64,000 nt of DNA from Ureibacillus thermophilus (lineage in GTDB: Bacteria; Bacillota; Bacilli; Bacillales_A; Planococcaceae), in the NCBI RefSeq assembly GCF_004331915.1, contig NZ_CP036528.1, forward strand, positions 2,772,273-2,836,272. The letters are read 5' to 3'. A model generated the notes under the pieces. The model saw nothing but the letters and a program-made list of their open reading frames with translations. It did not search any database and was not told the DNA's origin. The position numbers and the translations under genes are program-made. This document shows positions 8,720-17,035 of this stretch, in pieces; position 1 is the first letter of the stretch; every line of letters starts with the position of its first letter.

Positions 8720-9235
8720 ATGAAGACGATTCCATTAGCAGAGGGCATTAAATTAAAAACCATTTTAACGAAAAAAATTCAAGAATTGGTGTATGAGATG
8801 CACAACAACGCCCATGTGATTGTAGAAAAAGGAGAAACCCCAAAACAATCCGGCAGAGCTTTATCGGAAATTGAAGCGGAACTCGCAGAAATACGGAAAG
8901 ATGTGCGGACATTGGATAGACTCATCTATCGGGCAAACATTGACCATGCGATTGAGTTCAAAGGGGAAAAAATGCCAATTGTAGAGGCCATTGAATTGGC
9001 GAAACAACTGAGAGCAGAATCAAGTTTGTATAAAGATTTAGGGAATACAGAGAAAGAAAAAATTTATACAACGACTGGCGAAGGAACGGTGCTTTATCAA
9101 ATTGCAACATATGAACCTCGAGAATACCGGGAACGGGCCATCCAGCTTGAAAAAGAAGCTCATCGCCTTTCAAATTTAATCAACGCGAAAAACTATGAAA
9201 TTCATATTGAATTTGATGATTCTAAATATTTCTAA
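8720..9235 (+). CDS. DIP1984-family coiled-coil protein
   Basis: This 171-residue, highly charged, helical protein has long amphipathic stretches (about 45-80 and 145-165) and a central LIYRANIDH segment. This fits what I recall of the uncharacterised DIP1984 family, whose function is unknown. GAGGTGA ribosome site at the end of the preceding gene. The assignment to this family rests on pattern memory and should be checked by profile search. Confidence 0.55.
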   Translation: MKTIPLAEGIKLKTILTKKIQELVYEMHNNAHVIVEKGETPKQSGRALSEIEAELAEIRKDVRTLDRLIYRANIDHAIEFKGEKMPIVEAIELAKQLRAESSLYKDLGNTEKEKIYTTTGEGTVLYQIATYEPREYRERAIQLEKEAHRLSNLINAKNYEIHIEFDDSKYF

Positions 9236-9237
9236 TG

Positions 9238-9266
9238 CCTCGGGGCGGTGAGAGTCCTCCCCGGGG
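9238..9266. other. GC-rich hairpin after DIP1984 gene
   Basis: CCTCGGGG pairs with CCCCGGGG (one G-U) around a 13-base loop directly after the stop codon. There is no U-run, so it is not a classical terminator. Confidence 0.5.
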
Positions 9267-9268
9267 TG

Positions 9269-9405
9269 TAACGGCTGCAATGGTGTTTGAATCGATAGTT
9301 GGTAAACCGATTACCGTTGACCTGTCACTTGATCACTTTTAACCAATGACCAACTAACGCAAAGGAAGTCAAACAAGATACCTAGTTTTTTTGGTGCAGC
9401 CGTTA
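9269..9405. other. structured intergenic element with nested inverted repeats
   Basis: TAACGGCTGCA at 9269 is complementary to TGCAGCCGTTA at 9395. Inside it TAGTTGGT at about 9297 is complementary to ACCAACTA at about 9350. The 137-base unit has no coding frame of note. It may be a small non-coding RNA or a miniature mobile element; I recognise neither. Confidence 0.4.
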
Positions 9406-9413
9406 TAACAATA

Positions 9414-9455
9414 GGCTGTTTAGGAAGATTTTTCTTTCTAAACAGCCTTTTTCTT
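9414..9455 (+). terminator. intrinsic terminator
   Basis: GGCTGTTTAGGAAGA pairs with TCTTTCTAAACAGCC (one G-U) around TTTT, followed by TTTTTCTTT. Confidence 0.85.
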
Positions 9456-9469
9456 TGGGCAAGGCTTTT

Positions 9470-9590
9470 TCGATTGGCGATTTCTTCTAAAGCTCTATTT
9501 TTTTCGTTTGGCGATTATCTTATCCTAGGTGGCGATTAACTTTTACGCTTTGGCGATTATTTTGCTAAAGCCGGCGATTATCCAGCCTTC
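9470..9590. repeat. degenerate TTGGCGATTAT repeat patch
   Basis: Five copies of a TGGCGATTA(T) core lie about 12-40 bases apart (near 9474, 9509, 9531, 9559 and 9573), separated by unrelated bases. The reverse complement of this core matches the ATAATAGCCA repeats at 27.1-27.5 kb. Confidence 0.6.
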
Positions 9591-9799
9591 TACTTTTTCG
9601 ATTTGTTATTGGAAAAAACAAACACTAACGGAGGAAAGAATAAAATAAATCCATACCATCCAAATGAAAAGAAAATCGGAATTAGTAAAAAGGAAATCCC
9701 TGAAATAATGGTCAATATAGATCTTTTCTTCAAACCGTAAATACCTATAATAAATCCGAGTGCGATACAAATTAAAGACAGTATTTTTAGCCAATCCAT
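9590..9799 (-). CDS. small membrane protein, unknown function
   Basis: This is a 69-residue protein with two or three hydrophobic helices separated by a KKRS loop and ending in NNKSKK. ATG at 9799 is chosen because AGAGGTG lies six bases upstream; a GTG nine bases earlier has no ribosome site. It follows the S66 peptidase gene on the same strand by 18 bases and may be co-transcribed with it. Confidence 0.55.
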   Translation of the reverse strand: MDWLKILSLICIALGFIIGIYGLKKRSILTIISGISFLLIPIFFSFGWYGFILFFPPLVFVFSNNKSKK

Positions 9800-9817
9800 G
9801 TAACTCACCTCTAACGC

Positions 9818-10699
9818 TTATTCCACTCCTGGCAAGAGCCGCAGCAATTTCTCATCCGCATCCAAAATCACTTCAACCCCTAGTGGAATACCGATGTTTG
9901 GCTTCGAATGCCCAATGTTGAATCCCGCTACTGCTGGCTTTTTATATGGGGATAAATATTCCTTGAATAAAGCTAATATGTCTTCCTTACCAACACTTCC
10001 AATTGCAAAGCCGCTTGCTTCTTTTAACTTTCCTGCAAGCCTCAACTGATTCAGCAAACGATCGATTTCTTCAATCTGCAAATCTGCTTCTTCCAAAAGC
10101 AAAATTTTGCCAAGCGTATTAATTTCAAATTTTGTGCCAAGGGTATCCACAATTCTTCGCAAGTTCCCGCCGATAATTTCTCCCCGAACCGCGCCAGGAA
10201 TAATGCTCACAAGCGGAGAAAGGCTTTCATCATAAAAAATTTCGTAAGGTGCAAATAATTGGTAAAGCATTTTTTTCGATTGTTCATCTACAATTTTTGA
10301 AAGAGCAGGTCCGTGGAAGGTTGCCACATTGGAAAACTGATGAAAGGCAATATGTAAAAACGTGATATCTGAACATCCCCAAAAAATTTTAGGATGTTCA
10401 GCAAGCAATGGATAGTCAATTTGATCAGCTATTCTTGCAGCACCATATCCGTCTGTCACGCAAAAAATCGCCTTTACTTCCGGATCGATAATCATTTGAT
10501 GCAAATCCTGCACCCGCTCTTCATCTGTTCCTGCCAAGTACTTTCCAGAAAGTCCGATGGTTTGTCCTAATTTGTATTGTAATCCCATTTCACTAAAGAT
10601 CGATAAGGGATTTTGCAAACTTTCTACATCCATCGGATTGCTAAGGGCAATCACTCCAACTGTATCTCCTTTGTTTAAATGCTTCGGTCGTATAATCAT
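9818..10699 (-). CDS. S66-family LD-carboxypeptidase
   Basis: This 293-residue serine peptidase belongs to the LdcA/MccF family, whose members trim peptidoglycan tetrapeptides (L,D-carboxypeptidase) or cleave acyl-nucleotide antibiotics such as microcin C. The nucleophile is Ser110 in FWGCSDITFLH. The TDGYGAARI oxyanion segment is near residue 82, the conserved LLLEEAD glutamate near 205, and the C-terminal GFNIGHS holds the catalytic histidine. No signal peptide, so it acts in the cytoplasm in cell-wall recycling. ATG with GCAGGAGG upstream. Peptidoglycan recycling (YkfA-like) is favoured over antibiotic immunity, without proof. Confidence 0.9.
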   Translation of the reverse strand: MIIRPKHLNKGDTVGVIALSNPMDVESLQNPLSIFSEMGLQYKLGQTIGLSGKYLAGTDEERVQDLHQMIIDPEVKAIFCVTDGYGAARIADQIDYPLLAEHPKIFWGCSDITFLHIAFHQFSNVATFHGPALSKIVDEQSKKMLYQLFAPYEIFYDESLSPLVSIIPGAVRGEIIGGNLRRIVDTLGTKFEINTLGKILLLEEADLQIEEIDRLLNQLRLAGKLKEASGFAIGSVGKEDILALFKEYLSPYKKPAVAGFNIGHSKPNIGIPLGVEVILDADEKLLRLLPGVE

Positions 10700-10882
10700 G
10701 GATTTCCTCCTGCGTTCTTTTTACTAAAGTTATATTAACAAAATTGCCTCAGAAAAAACCATTACATAAATCCGATTTCTTTGGACTAAAACAAATAATT
10801 AACAATTTTTTCCTTTAAATTCGTCATTAATTATTATACAATCTTTGTAACTATTCATTCCAACCTCCAAAGGATGAGTAAC

Positions 10883-11956
10883 ATGGTCAAGTTAAAATTA
10901 GAGCATCTGCACAAAGCCTATCACCAATTCGATGCTATTAAGGATGTCAATTTTGAGATTCAAGATCAGGAATTTATTGTGATTGTTGGTCCTTCCGGCT
11001 GCGGTAAATCGACTCTATTGCGACTTATTGCAGGGTTGGAGGAGCCTTCCCACGGACAAATTATCATGGATGGGCAATGCATCAATCATCTTTCACCAAA
11101 GGAACGCAATGTTTCCTTTGTCTTTCAAAATTTTGCCCTTTATCCCCATATGAATGTTTACCACAATTTGGCCTTCGGATTAAAAAGCCGGAAAACCCCA
11201 AAAGAGGAAATTGAATCTCGCATCCAAAATATTGCTAAACTTTTGCATATTGAAGATTTATTAAAACGAAAGCCTAATGAACTTTCAGGAGGGCAGCTGC
11301 AGCGCATAGCCATTGGACGGGCCATTATCCGGGATGCCAACCTTTTGTTAATGGATGAACCCCTTTCCAACTTAGATGCTCAACTACGCATAAAAATGCG
11401 AAAAGAGCTCATTCAACTCCATCAACACCTAAAAACAACAACCCTTTATGTAACCCATGACCAAGCTGAAGCTATGACGATGGCTACTCGCCTTGTCGTC
11501 ATGAATCAAGGAACTATCCAACAAATCGGAACACCGCAGGAAATATACAATCGGCCAAAAAATGTATTTGTGGCAGGGTTCATCGGCTCACCAAGCATGA
11601 ACTTTTTCAACGGCATCATAAATAACGGAAAAATTCAAATCGACTCCCTTTCAATTCCTCTATTAGAAAGTCAATTGACTCTTTTAGAAGATTACAATCA
11701 GCAAGAAATCATCATCGGAATTCGGCCGGAAGATTTTTCATTCAATCCAAAAAGAGGCATCAGTTTCCAAGCAAAAGCAGAAATCGTTGAATCTTTAGGT
11801 GCTGAAGTTCTTGTCCACTTCAAATTAGGAGAGCAGCCCTTCACCGCCCGATTGAAACCAACAGCGAATGTTCAAGCTGGACAACCTCACACCTTATCAA
11901 TAGATTTAGAGAAAATACATTTTTTTGAAAGCCAAACAAAAAATCGGATTTTTTAA
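10883..11956 (+). CDS. ABC transporter ATPase, sugar (MsmX/UgpC) type, in mod operon
   Basis: This 357-residue ATPase has Walker A GPSGCGKST (about residue 36), signature LSGGQLQRIAIGRAI (about 134), Walker B LLLMDEPLSNLD, and the switch histidine in VTHDQAEA. The C-terminal domain after residue 240 is the TOBE/OB fold of MalK/UgpC-type ATPases (IIGIRPEDF), rather than the ModC Mop domain. It sits directly before modA and modB, so it probably powers molybdate import in place of ModC. ATG at 10883 is favoured over 10874 because AAAGGATG lies properly spaced before it. It could also be a shared ATPase for sugar importers. Confidence 0.85.
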   Translation: MVKLKLEHLHKAYHQFDAIKDVNFEIQDQEFIVIVGPSGCGKSTLLRLIAGLEEPSHGQIIMDGQCINHLSPKERNVSFVFQNFALYPHMNVYHNLAFGLKSRKTPKEEIESRIQNIAKLLHIEDLLKRKPNELSGGQLQRIAIGRAIIRDANLLLMDEPLSNLDAQLRIKMRKELIQLHQHLKTTTLYVTHDQAEAMTMATRLVVMNQGTIQQIGTPQEIYNRPKNVFVAGFIGSPSMNFFNGIINNGKIQIDSLSIPLLESQLTLLEDYNQQEIIIGIRPEDFSFNPKRGISFQAKAEIVESLGAEVLVHFKLGEQPFTARLKPTANVQAGQPHTLSIDLEKIHFFESQTKNRIF

Positions 11957-11974
11957 AGACTGGGGTAATTGTTG

Positions 11975-12742
11975 ATGAAAAAATTGTGCATGTTCACGAC
12001 AATTTTGTTATGTTCTTTCATTCTTGCAGCATGTTCGAACTCCGACCAGGAAAGTAAAGAGGTTAAACTTACGGTATCCGCAGCAGCTAGTTTAAAGGAT
12101 GCTTTAGATGAAATAAAACAGCACTACGAAAAGGAACATCCGGATGTTTCCTTAACCTTCAATTACGGCTCTTCTGGTTCTCTTAAGCAGCAAATCCTTC
12201 AAGGGGCGCCTGTCGATTTATTCTTCTCTGCGGCAATAGAGCCCTATAACGAACTTGTTGAAAAAGGCATTATAGAAGAAGGTACCAACCTGCTTGGAAA
12301 TGAACTTGCATTAATTGTTCCCAAAAACAATTCTTCCATTAAACGTTTTGAAGACCTTGCAGCTGAAGAAATCCATAAAATGTCCATTGGAACGCCTGAA
12401 ACTGTCCCAGCCGGCCTATACGCAAAAGAAACCCTTGAACGGATGAATTTATGGGAAGCTGTGGAATCCAAATTGGTGTATGCAAAAGATGTCCGACAAG
12501 TGTTGTCCTATGTGGAGACGGGCAATGTGGATGCAGGCATTGTTTATAAAACGGATGCATTAGTTTCCGATAAAGTCAAAATTGCAGCAACAGCAGATGA
12601 AAGCATCCATGCGCCAATAATGTATCCTGTTGGGGTCATCAAGGAATCACAAAATTATGATGCAGCCAAATCCTTTTATCAATATTTGCAAAGCGAAAAT
12701 GCAATAAAGGTGTTTGAAGCCTATGGATTTACTGTTAAATAA
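11975..12742 (+). CDS. modA: molybdate ABC transporter substrate-binding lipoprotein ModA
   Basis: The 255-residue lipoprotein has a signal peptide ending in the lipobox LAAC (Cys20). The mature protein shows the ModA signature VSAAASLKDALDEI near residue 36, FNYGSSGSLKQQI near 63 and GAPVDLFFSA near 78, which together hold the oxyanion. The DAGIVYKTDA segment closes the pocket. It captures molybdate (possibly tungstate) outside the membrane. ATG at 11975 lies eight bases after GGGGT. Its 3' end overlaps modB by 20 bases, indicating translational coupling. Supply of molybdate fits the Moco synthesis genes that follow. Confidence 0.95.
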   Translation: MKKLCMFTTILLCSFILAACSNSDQESKEVKLTVSAAASLKDALDEIKQHYEKEHPDVSLTFNYGSSGSLKQQILQGAPVDLFFSAAIEPYNELVEKGIIEEGTNLLGNELALIVPKNNSSIKRFEDLAAEEIHKMSIGTPETVPAGLYAKETLERMNLWEAVESKLVYAKDVRQVLSYVETGNVDAGIVYKTDALVSDKVKIAATADESIHAPIMYPVGVIKESQNYDAAKSFYQYLQSENAIKVFEAYGFTVK

Positions 12743-13400
12743 AGAATTTTGGACTCCGGTTTGGCTATCTATTAAAACGGCTGCCATTGCAGGAATGATT
12801 GTAATCGTCTTTGGAACGATTGCCGGAAGGTTGCTCTCGCGGAAAAATTTTAGAGGGAAAGTTCTGCTAGAAACGTTTCTTCTGCTTCCGATGGTGCTTC
12901 CTCCAACCGTTGTCGGCTTTTTCCTTATTGTGATTTTTGGGAAAAACAGCCCAGTGGGACAATTTTTAGAGTGGTTATTTCAGCAGCCCGTCATTTTCAC
13001 TTGGTATGCAGCGGTAATTGCAGCGGTGGTCGTCGCTTTCCCTTTAATGTATCAATCCGCAAAAGCAGGATTTGAAGCCATCGACAAAGATATTGAAGAT
13101 GCCGCAAGAATTGACGGGGCAAGCGAATGGAGAATTTTCTTGTATATTTCTATCCCCCTTGCTTCAAAATCGCTCATCTCCGGAAGCATATTAAGCTTTG
13201 CCCGGGCGTTGGGGGAATTTGGGGCAACGTTGATGTTTGCTGGAAATATTCCGGGAGAAACGCAAACTATCCCAACCGCCATTTATATTGCCATCGAATC
13301 AGGCAATATGGCTTGGGCTTGGATGTGGTGCATATCCATCTTCCTGCTTTCCTTCGCACTACTTTTAGTGGTTCAATTGAAAAATAAAAGGAGGCTCTAA
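12723..13400 (+). CDS. modB: molybdate ABC transporter permease ModB
   Basis: This 225-residue permease has about five membrane helices. LLLPMVLPPTVVGF is a ModB hallmark, and the cytoplasmic EAA loop EDAARIDGASEWRIF contacts the ATPase. GEFGATLMFAGNIPG lies near the last loop. ATG at 12723 with AAAGGTG ten bases upstream is favoured over the TTG at 12714. It ends in a terminator shared with the convergent moaD operon. Confidence 0.95.
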   Translation: MDLLLNKEFWTPVWLSIKTAAIAGMIVIVFGTIAGRLLSRKNFRGKVLLETFLLLPMVLPPTVVGFFLIVIFGKNSPVGQFLEWLFQQPVIFTWYAAVIAAVVVAFPLMYQSAKAGFEAIDKDIEDAARIDGASEWRIFLYISIPLASKSLISGSILSFARALGEFGATLMFAGNIPGETQTIPTAIYIAIESGNMAWAWMWCISIFLLSFALLLVVQLKNKRRL

Positions 13401-13424
13401 AATTTAAGAGGCCTCCTTTTTATT
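13386..13424. terminator. intrinsic terminator between modB and moaD
   Basis: AAAAGGAGGCTCT pairs with AGAGGCCTCCTTTT (one bulged G), followed by TTATTT. It overlaps the modB stop codon. Confidence 0.75.
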
Positions 13425-13434
13425 TGCTTCAAGT

Positions 13435-13668
13435 TCACCCTCCGCTAATCGGCGGAATGAAGGCAAGGGTATCGCCATCTTTTACGAATGCATCATCTGT
13501 GACAAATTCTTCATTCACTGCAGCCATCATTTGCTCCAAAGAAAGTTGAGGATATTCCTTCTCCATCCATTTCTTCACATCTTGTACTGTGCAGCCCTCT
13601 AACTCTACCATGACCTTTGATTGTCCAACGGCTTCTTGCAAGTGGGCAAATAACAATACCTTAATCAT
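13435..13668 (-). CDS. moaD: molybdopterin synthase small subunit MoaD
   Basis: This 77-residue ubiquitin-like sulfur carrier ends in the diagnostic Gly-Gly tail (PPISGG). The tail is adenylated by MoeB, thiocarboxylated, and donates sulfur to cyclic pyranopterin monophosphate inside the MoaE complex. Last gene of the minus-strand moeB-moeA-mobB-moaE-moaD operon, 13 bases after moaE, with AGGTGAAC before the ATG. Confidence 0.95.
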   Translation of the reverse strand: MIKVLLFAHLQEAVGQSKVMVELEGCTVQDVKKWMEKEYPQLSLEQMMAAVNEEFVTDDAFVKDGDTLAFIPPISGG

Positions 13669-13681
13669 CCTTGTTCACCTC

Positions 13682-14140
13682 TCAGAATCGTGGTTTTCCT
13701 TCCGCATATGGCACATTTTCCAATTGATCGCCAATCCATTCGCTGCCGTCTTCCCAATGCTCTTTTTTCCAGATTGGCACAATTTGTTTAAGTCGCTCAA
13801 TGGCATATTCATTCGCTTCATATGCTGCTTTCCTGTGGGGGGAAGATACGGCAATGACTACAGCAATTTCTGTAATTTCCAACTGGCCCACTCGATGGGT
13901 AATGGCGATTTTCGCTTCCGGCCAGCGTTCCTTAATTTCTTTTGCAATCTGTTCAAACATTTTTACCGCCATTTCCGGATATGCTTGATATTCCAAAAAT
14001 AACGTCTTTTTCCCATTGGTCATTTCACGCACAGTTCCGACAAATAAGGTGATTGCGCCGGCATTGCGGTTTACCACTTTCTTTCTGACCTCTTCAACAT
14101 CAATGGGATGTTCAACAATTTCAAACAATGACGTTCCCAT
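13682..14140 (-). CDS. moaE: molybdopterin synthase catalytic subunit MoaE
   Basis: This 152-residue protein forms the large subunit of molybdopterin synthase and inserts two sulfurs into cPMP. Family motifs seen are GAITLFVGTVRE (about 29), ITHRVGQLEITEIAVVIAVSSPHRKAAYEA (about 80-110) and the active-site lysine in PIWKKEHWEDGSEW. ATG with GGAGGGGAAATC upstream. It overlaps the end of mobB by 20 bases. Confidence 0.96.
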   Translation of the reverse strand: MGTSLFEIVEHPIDVEEVRKKVVNRNAGAITLFVGTVREMTNGKKTLFLEYQAYPEMAVKMFEQIAKEIKERWPEAKIAITHRVGQLEITEIAVVIAVSSPHRKAAYEANEYAIERLKQIVPIWKKEHWEDGSEWIGDQLENVPYAEGKPRF

Positions 14141-14657
14141 GATTTCCCCTCCATTCTTCCATCAAAAATTTTATGTACCGTTCCTCTTCGTCAATGGAGA
14201 AAACAGGATAATCCATCTTTTTCTCTATTACACAAGTTGGCCAGTGGATGACGCATAAAATATTGGACAACTTTTCAAGCAGCTCCATCTCCTCTGGACT
14301 TCGCAAAAGAATCACTTTCCTGAATCGTTCCTGTTTATAGCCTTCTATCAAAATGAGATCGAGATTAAACAAATCATACATCATTAATATTTCATCCAAT
14401 GTCCAGCTCTCCTGATGAATGCTTAAACGCAATGTACCGTGCCCTTCCACTGCTGCAACACAGGCTCCTGCTTGTTCATGGCGAACGTTGTCTTTAGAGA
14501 ATTCCTCTGGGATGCCTCCATGCCCGTGGTGTTTAATTGCACCAACGCGCAAACCTTGAGCAGCTGCTTGGGAAATAAGATTTTCCATCAACGTAGTTTT
14601 TCCGCTGCCAGAATACCCTACAATTTGTAAGATTTTACGATATCGTCCCAAGGCCAC
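14121..14657 (-). CDS. mobB: molybdopterin-guanine dinucleotide biosynthesis protein MobB
   Basis: This 178-residue P-loop GTP-binding protein supports MobA in attaching GMP to molybdopterin. Walker A GYSGSGKTTLM lies near residue 14, the metal/phosphate-binding KHHGHG near 41 and LILIEGYK near 100. Start is GTG at 14657 within the 3' end of moeA (40-base overlap), behind AAGGAAGTGA. Confidence 0.93.
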   Translation of the reverse strand: MALGRYRKILQIVGYSGSGKTTLMENLISQAAAQGLRVGAIKHHGHGGIPEEFSKDNVRHEQAGACVAAVEGHGTLRLSIHQESWTLDEILMMYDLFNLDLILIEGYKQERFRKVILLRSPEEMELLEKLSNILCVIHWPTCVIEKKMDYPVFSIDEEERYIKFLMEEWRGNHGNVIV

Positions 14658-15910
14658 TCACTTCCTTCTTGGTCATCAAGCAACAATACATCCACCTGCA
14701 TTCCCTTTTCATATCCCCTGGAACCCCTTGGGAGTACAATGAAAGCATTGGCTTTTGCTAAAGAAGAAACAGCACTTGATTTATCAAACCCGGAAGGAAT
14801 GGCTTTTAATGTCCCATTTTCATGAAAAGCTGTTCCTCTCACAAAACGGGTAAAAGGATTTGGTTTTGGAAAGTCCGCCCCTAAGATGGCCTGGGCTCTT
14901 TTTAGGTGCGGGCGTTTAGAGCCAAATGCTTTCCGAAGAATTGGACGAACGAACAGTTCAAATCCAACGTAGCAGGCGGATGGATTTCCGGAAAGCCCAA
15001 ACAATAGCTTCTCATCCTTCACAGCCACCGTTGTCACGCTTCCCGGCCGCATCGCCACTTTATTAAACAATACTTTTGCGCCGATTGCTTCATAAATCGC
15101 AGGCACATTGTCAAAATCGCCGACAGATACGCCGCCAGTAGTGATTAATAAATCCACTTCTTGCATCGCTTTCAAAACAGCATCAATGCATTCTTCAAGG
15201 TCATCTTTCAACTTGCCTAAATACATTGCCGTACCCCCTGCCCGCTCCACTTGAGCCATCATCATATAAGCATTGCTGTTGCGGATTTTTCCCGGCTGCA
15301 AAGCTTCCCCCGGCTCCACCAGTTCGCTGCCTGTTGCAATCACGCCAACAACCGGTTTTCGGAAAACAGGCACATCCGACACCCCAAAGGTTGCAAGCAA
15401 CGCAATCACTCCAGGGTTAATGAACTCTCCTTTTTCGATGAGTGCCTCTCCCTTTCGAACTTCCTCGCCGCGATAAGAAATATTCGTTCCTGCTTCAAAA
15501 GGACGTTTAATGGACATAAAACTTTGGCCATTTTCTTCAAATTCCTGGGTCAACTCTAGCATCACCACAGCATCGCATCCTTTAGGAATCGGAGCGCCCG
15601 TCATAATTCTTACCGCTTCTTGCTTGCCCACCGTTCCCTCAAAGACATATCCTGCACCAATTTCCCCCACGACTTTAAAAATTACGGGATTGTCCCTGCT
15701 TGCACCCTTACTATCGATAGAACGGATTGCAAAACCGTCATAAGGAGAGCGGTCAAAGGCTGGAACATCTATATCTGCCGCAATATCTTCCGCTAAAAAA
15801 CGGCCATGCGCTTTCGTTAAAGGCACAACTTCTTTCTTCGCTTCAAAGGCAAATTCCATTACCCTACGAACCGCTTCCCCTACTGGTATGGGATTTCTTT
15901 TTTCCAACAA
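14618..15910 (-). CDS. moeA: molybdopterin molybdenumtransferase MoeA
   Basis: This 430-residue enzyme inserts molybdate into adenylylated molybdopterin. Seen in order: the DVPAFDRSPYDGFAI segment near residue 52, IMTGAPIPKGCDAVV near 102, the MPT-binding TTGGVSVGDFDNVPA near 258 and LFGLSGNPSACYVGFE near 305. The C-terminal domain ends near FIVLPRGSRGYEKG. Full length. TTG start at 15910 or one codon later, behind AAGAAGGTG. Next gene after moeB in the operon, 15 bases downstream. Confidence 0.95.
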   Translation of the reverse strand: MLEKRNPIPVGEAVRRVMEFAFEAKKEVVPLTKAHGRFLAEDIAADIDVPAFDRSPYDGFAIRSIDSKGASRDNPVIFKVVGEIGAGYVFEGTVGKQEAVRIMTGAPIPKGCDAVVMLELTQEFEENGQSFMSIKRPFEAGTNISYRGEEVRKGEALIEKGEFINPGVIALLATFGVSDVPVFRKPVVGVIATGSELVEPGEALQPGKIRNSNAYMMMAQVERAGGTAMYLGKLKDDLEECIDAVLKAMQEVDLLITTGGVSVGDFDNVPAIYEAIGAKVLFNKVAMRPGSVTTVAVKDEKLLFGLSGNPSACYVGFELFVRPILRKAFGSKRPHLKRAQAILGADFPKPNPFTRFVRGTAFHENGTLKAIPSGFDKSSAVSSLAKANAFIVLPRGSRGYEKGMQVDVLLLDDQEGSEWPWDDIVKSYKL

Positions 15911-15925
15911 CTTAACACACCTTCT

Positions 15926-16945
15926 TTATCCTAATAATCGATAATAAATGCTTTTCGCTTTTTCAATTTCTTGAATGCCATGAATCATGACGCGTCCATC
16001 TTTGAAAATCACCACTCGAACATTTTCCATTAGACATGAAATTAAAAATGGATTTCTTTGGATTCTCCCGTAATTTTGCAGGCGATGGGCAAGTTCGTCC
16101 AAAGAATAAGAGAGGGGTTTTGCCGGACGAATTTGCACCGCATCCCGACCGCACAATACTTCCAATTTCGTTTGAGATTCATAAGATAAAAACGGAAACG
16201 TCGGATGCATCCCGCATGAAGGACAATCCTCATTCTGCATTTTTTCCACATTGATTTCATAATGCTGATTTTTCCATACATCAAAGAGTAAATACGTCTT
16301 TCTCAGCGCCTCTTCATCACCCACTAAAATTTTCAACACTTCTGCCACTTGATAGGCTGCGGTAATTTGAACCGCTGGGCTAATGATGCCAATCGTGTCG
16401 CAAGTGAGCCCTGTATTCGTAATGACCTTTTGCAAACAGCGAAGGCAAGGGGTTTTTCCGGGAAAGATGGTGTAAGTGGCACCGTAGCTTCCCACACAGG
16501 AACCATAAATCCAAGGAATGTAATATTTTTGGGAAAGGTCATTGATTAAATAGCGGACATCAAAATTATCCGTTGCATCCAAAATTACATCCACATCTTT
16601 TAAGAGTTCCGCAAATGGTTCGGAGAAAGCGTCAAGTACATACCCTTTTACTTCAATGCTTGAGTTGATTGCTTGAAGCCGGTTTTTTGCTGCAATCGCT
16701 TTAGGCAGTTTCTCCTCTGCATCCTGCTCCGTGTACAATTGCTGCCTTTGCAAATTGCTCCACTCCACATAATCCCGGTCCACCAAGGTAAGTTTCCCGA
16801 CGCCGGCTCTTGCTAAGGCTTCTGCCGATGCGCTGCCCAATGCACCAATGCCTACAATCAGGACGTGTTTTTGCTTCAGCATCTCCTGTCCTTTTTCTCC
16901 AATGGGGCGAAATAATTGTTGTCTTGAATATCGATCACTCATCAT
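15926..16945 (-). CDS. moeB: MoeB/ThiF-type adenylyltransferase
   Basis: This 339-residue E1-like enzyme adenylates the C-terminal glycine of MoaD. RYSRQQLFRPIG opens the fold, IVGIGALGSASAEALARAG (about 28-46) binds ATP, DRDYVEWSNLQRQ follows, DATDNFDVRYLIND marks the catalytic loop and CLRC plus CPSCG supply the four zinc cysteines. The C-terminal 70 residues are not a full rhodanese domain, so another sulfurtransferase must supply sulfur. ATG at 16945 is chosen because AAAGGAAAG sits seven bases upstream. First gene of the moeB-moaD operon, divergent from moaB. Confidence 0.9.
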   Translation of the reverse strand: MMSDRYSRQQLFRPIGEKGQEMLKQKHVLIVGIGALGSASAEALARAGVGKLTLVDRDYVEWSNLQRQQLYTEQDAEEKLPKAIAAKNRLQAINSSIEVKGYVLDAFSEPFAELLKDVDVILDATDNFDVRYLINDLSQKYYIPWIYGSCVGSYGATYTIFPGKTPCLRCLQKVITNTGLTCDTIGIISPAVQITAAYQVAEVLKILVGDEEALRKTYLLFDVWKNQHYEINVEKMQNEDCPSCGMHPTFPFLSYESQTKLEVLCGRDAVQIRPAKPLSYSLDELAHRLQNYGRIQRNPFLISCLMENVRVVIFKDGRVMIHGIQEIEKAKSIYYRLLG

Positions 16946-17035
16946 GACCCATCTTTCCTTTACAAAAATTTGCTTCAACTATTATGATAAACTATAATTT
17001 CCTAAAAATAGAAATGTACCAAAGGAGGGCTACTA

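Noticed and set aside
10700-10882. Molybdenum cofactor riboswitch before the molybdate importer
   Set aside because: AT-rich sequence without stable stems; no match to the conserved motif as I know it.
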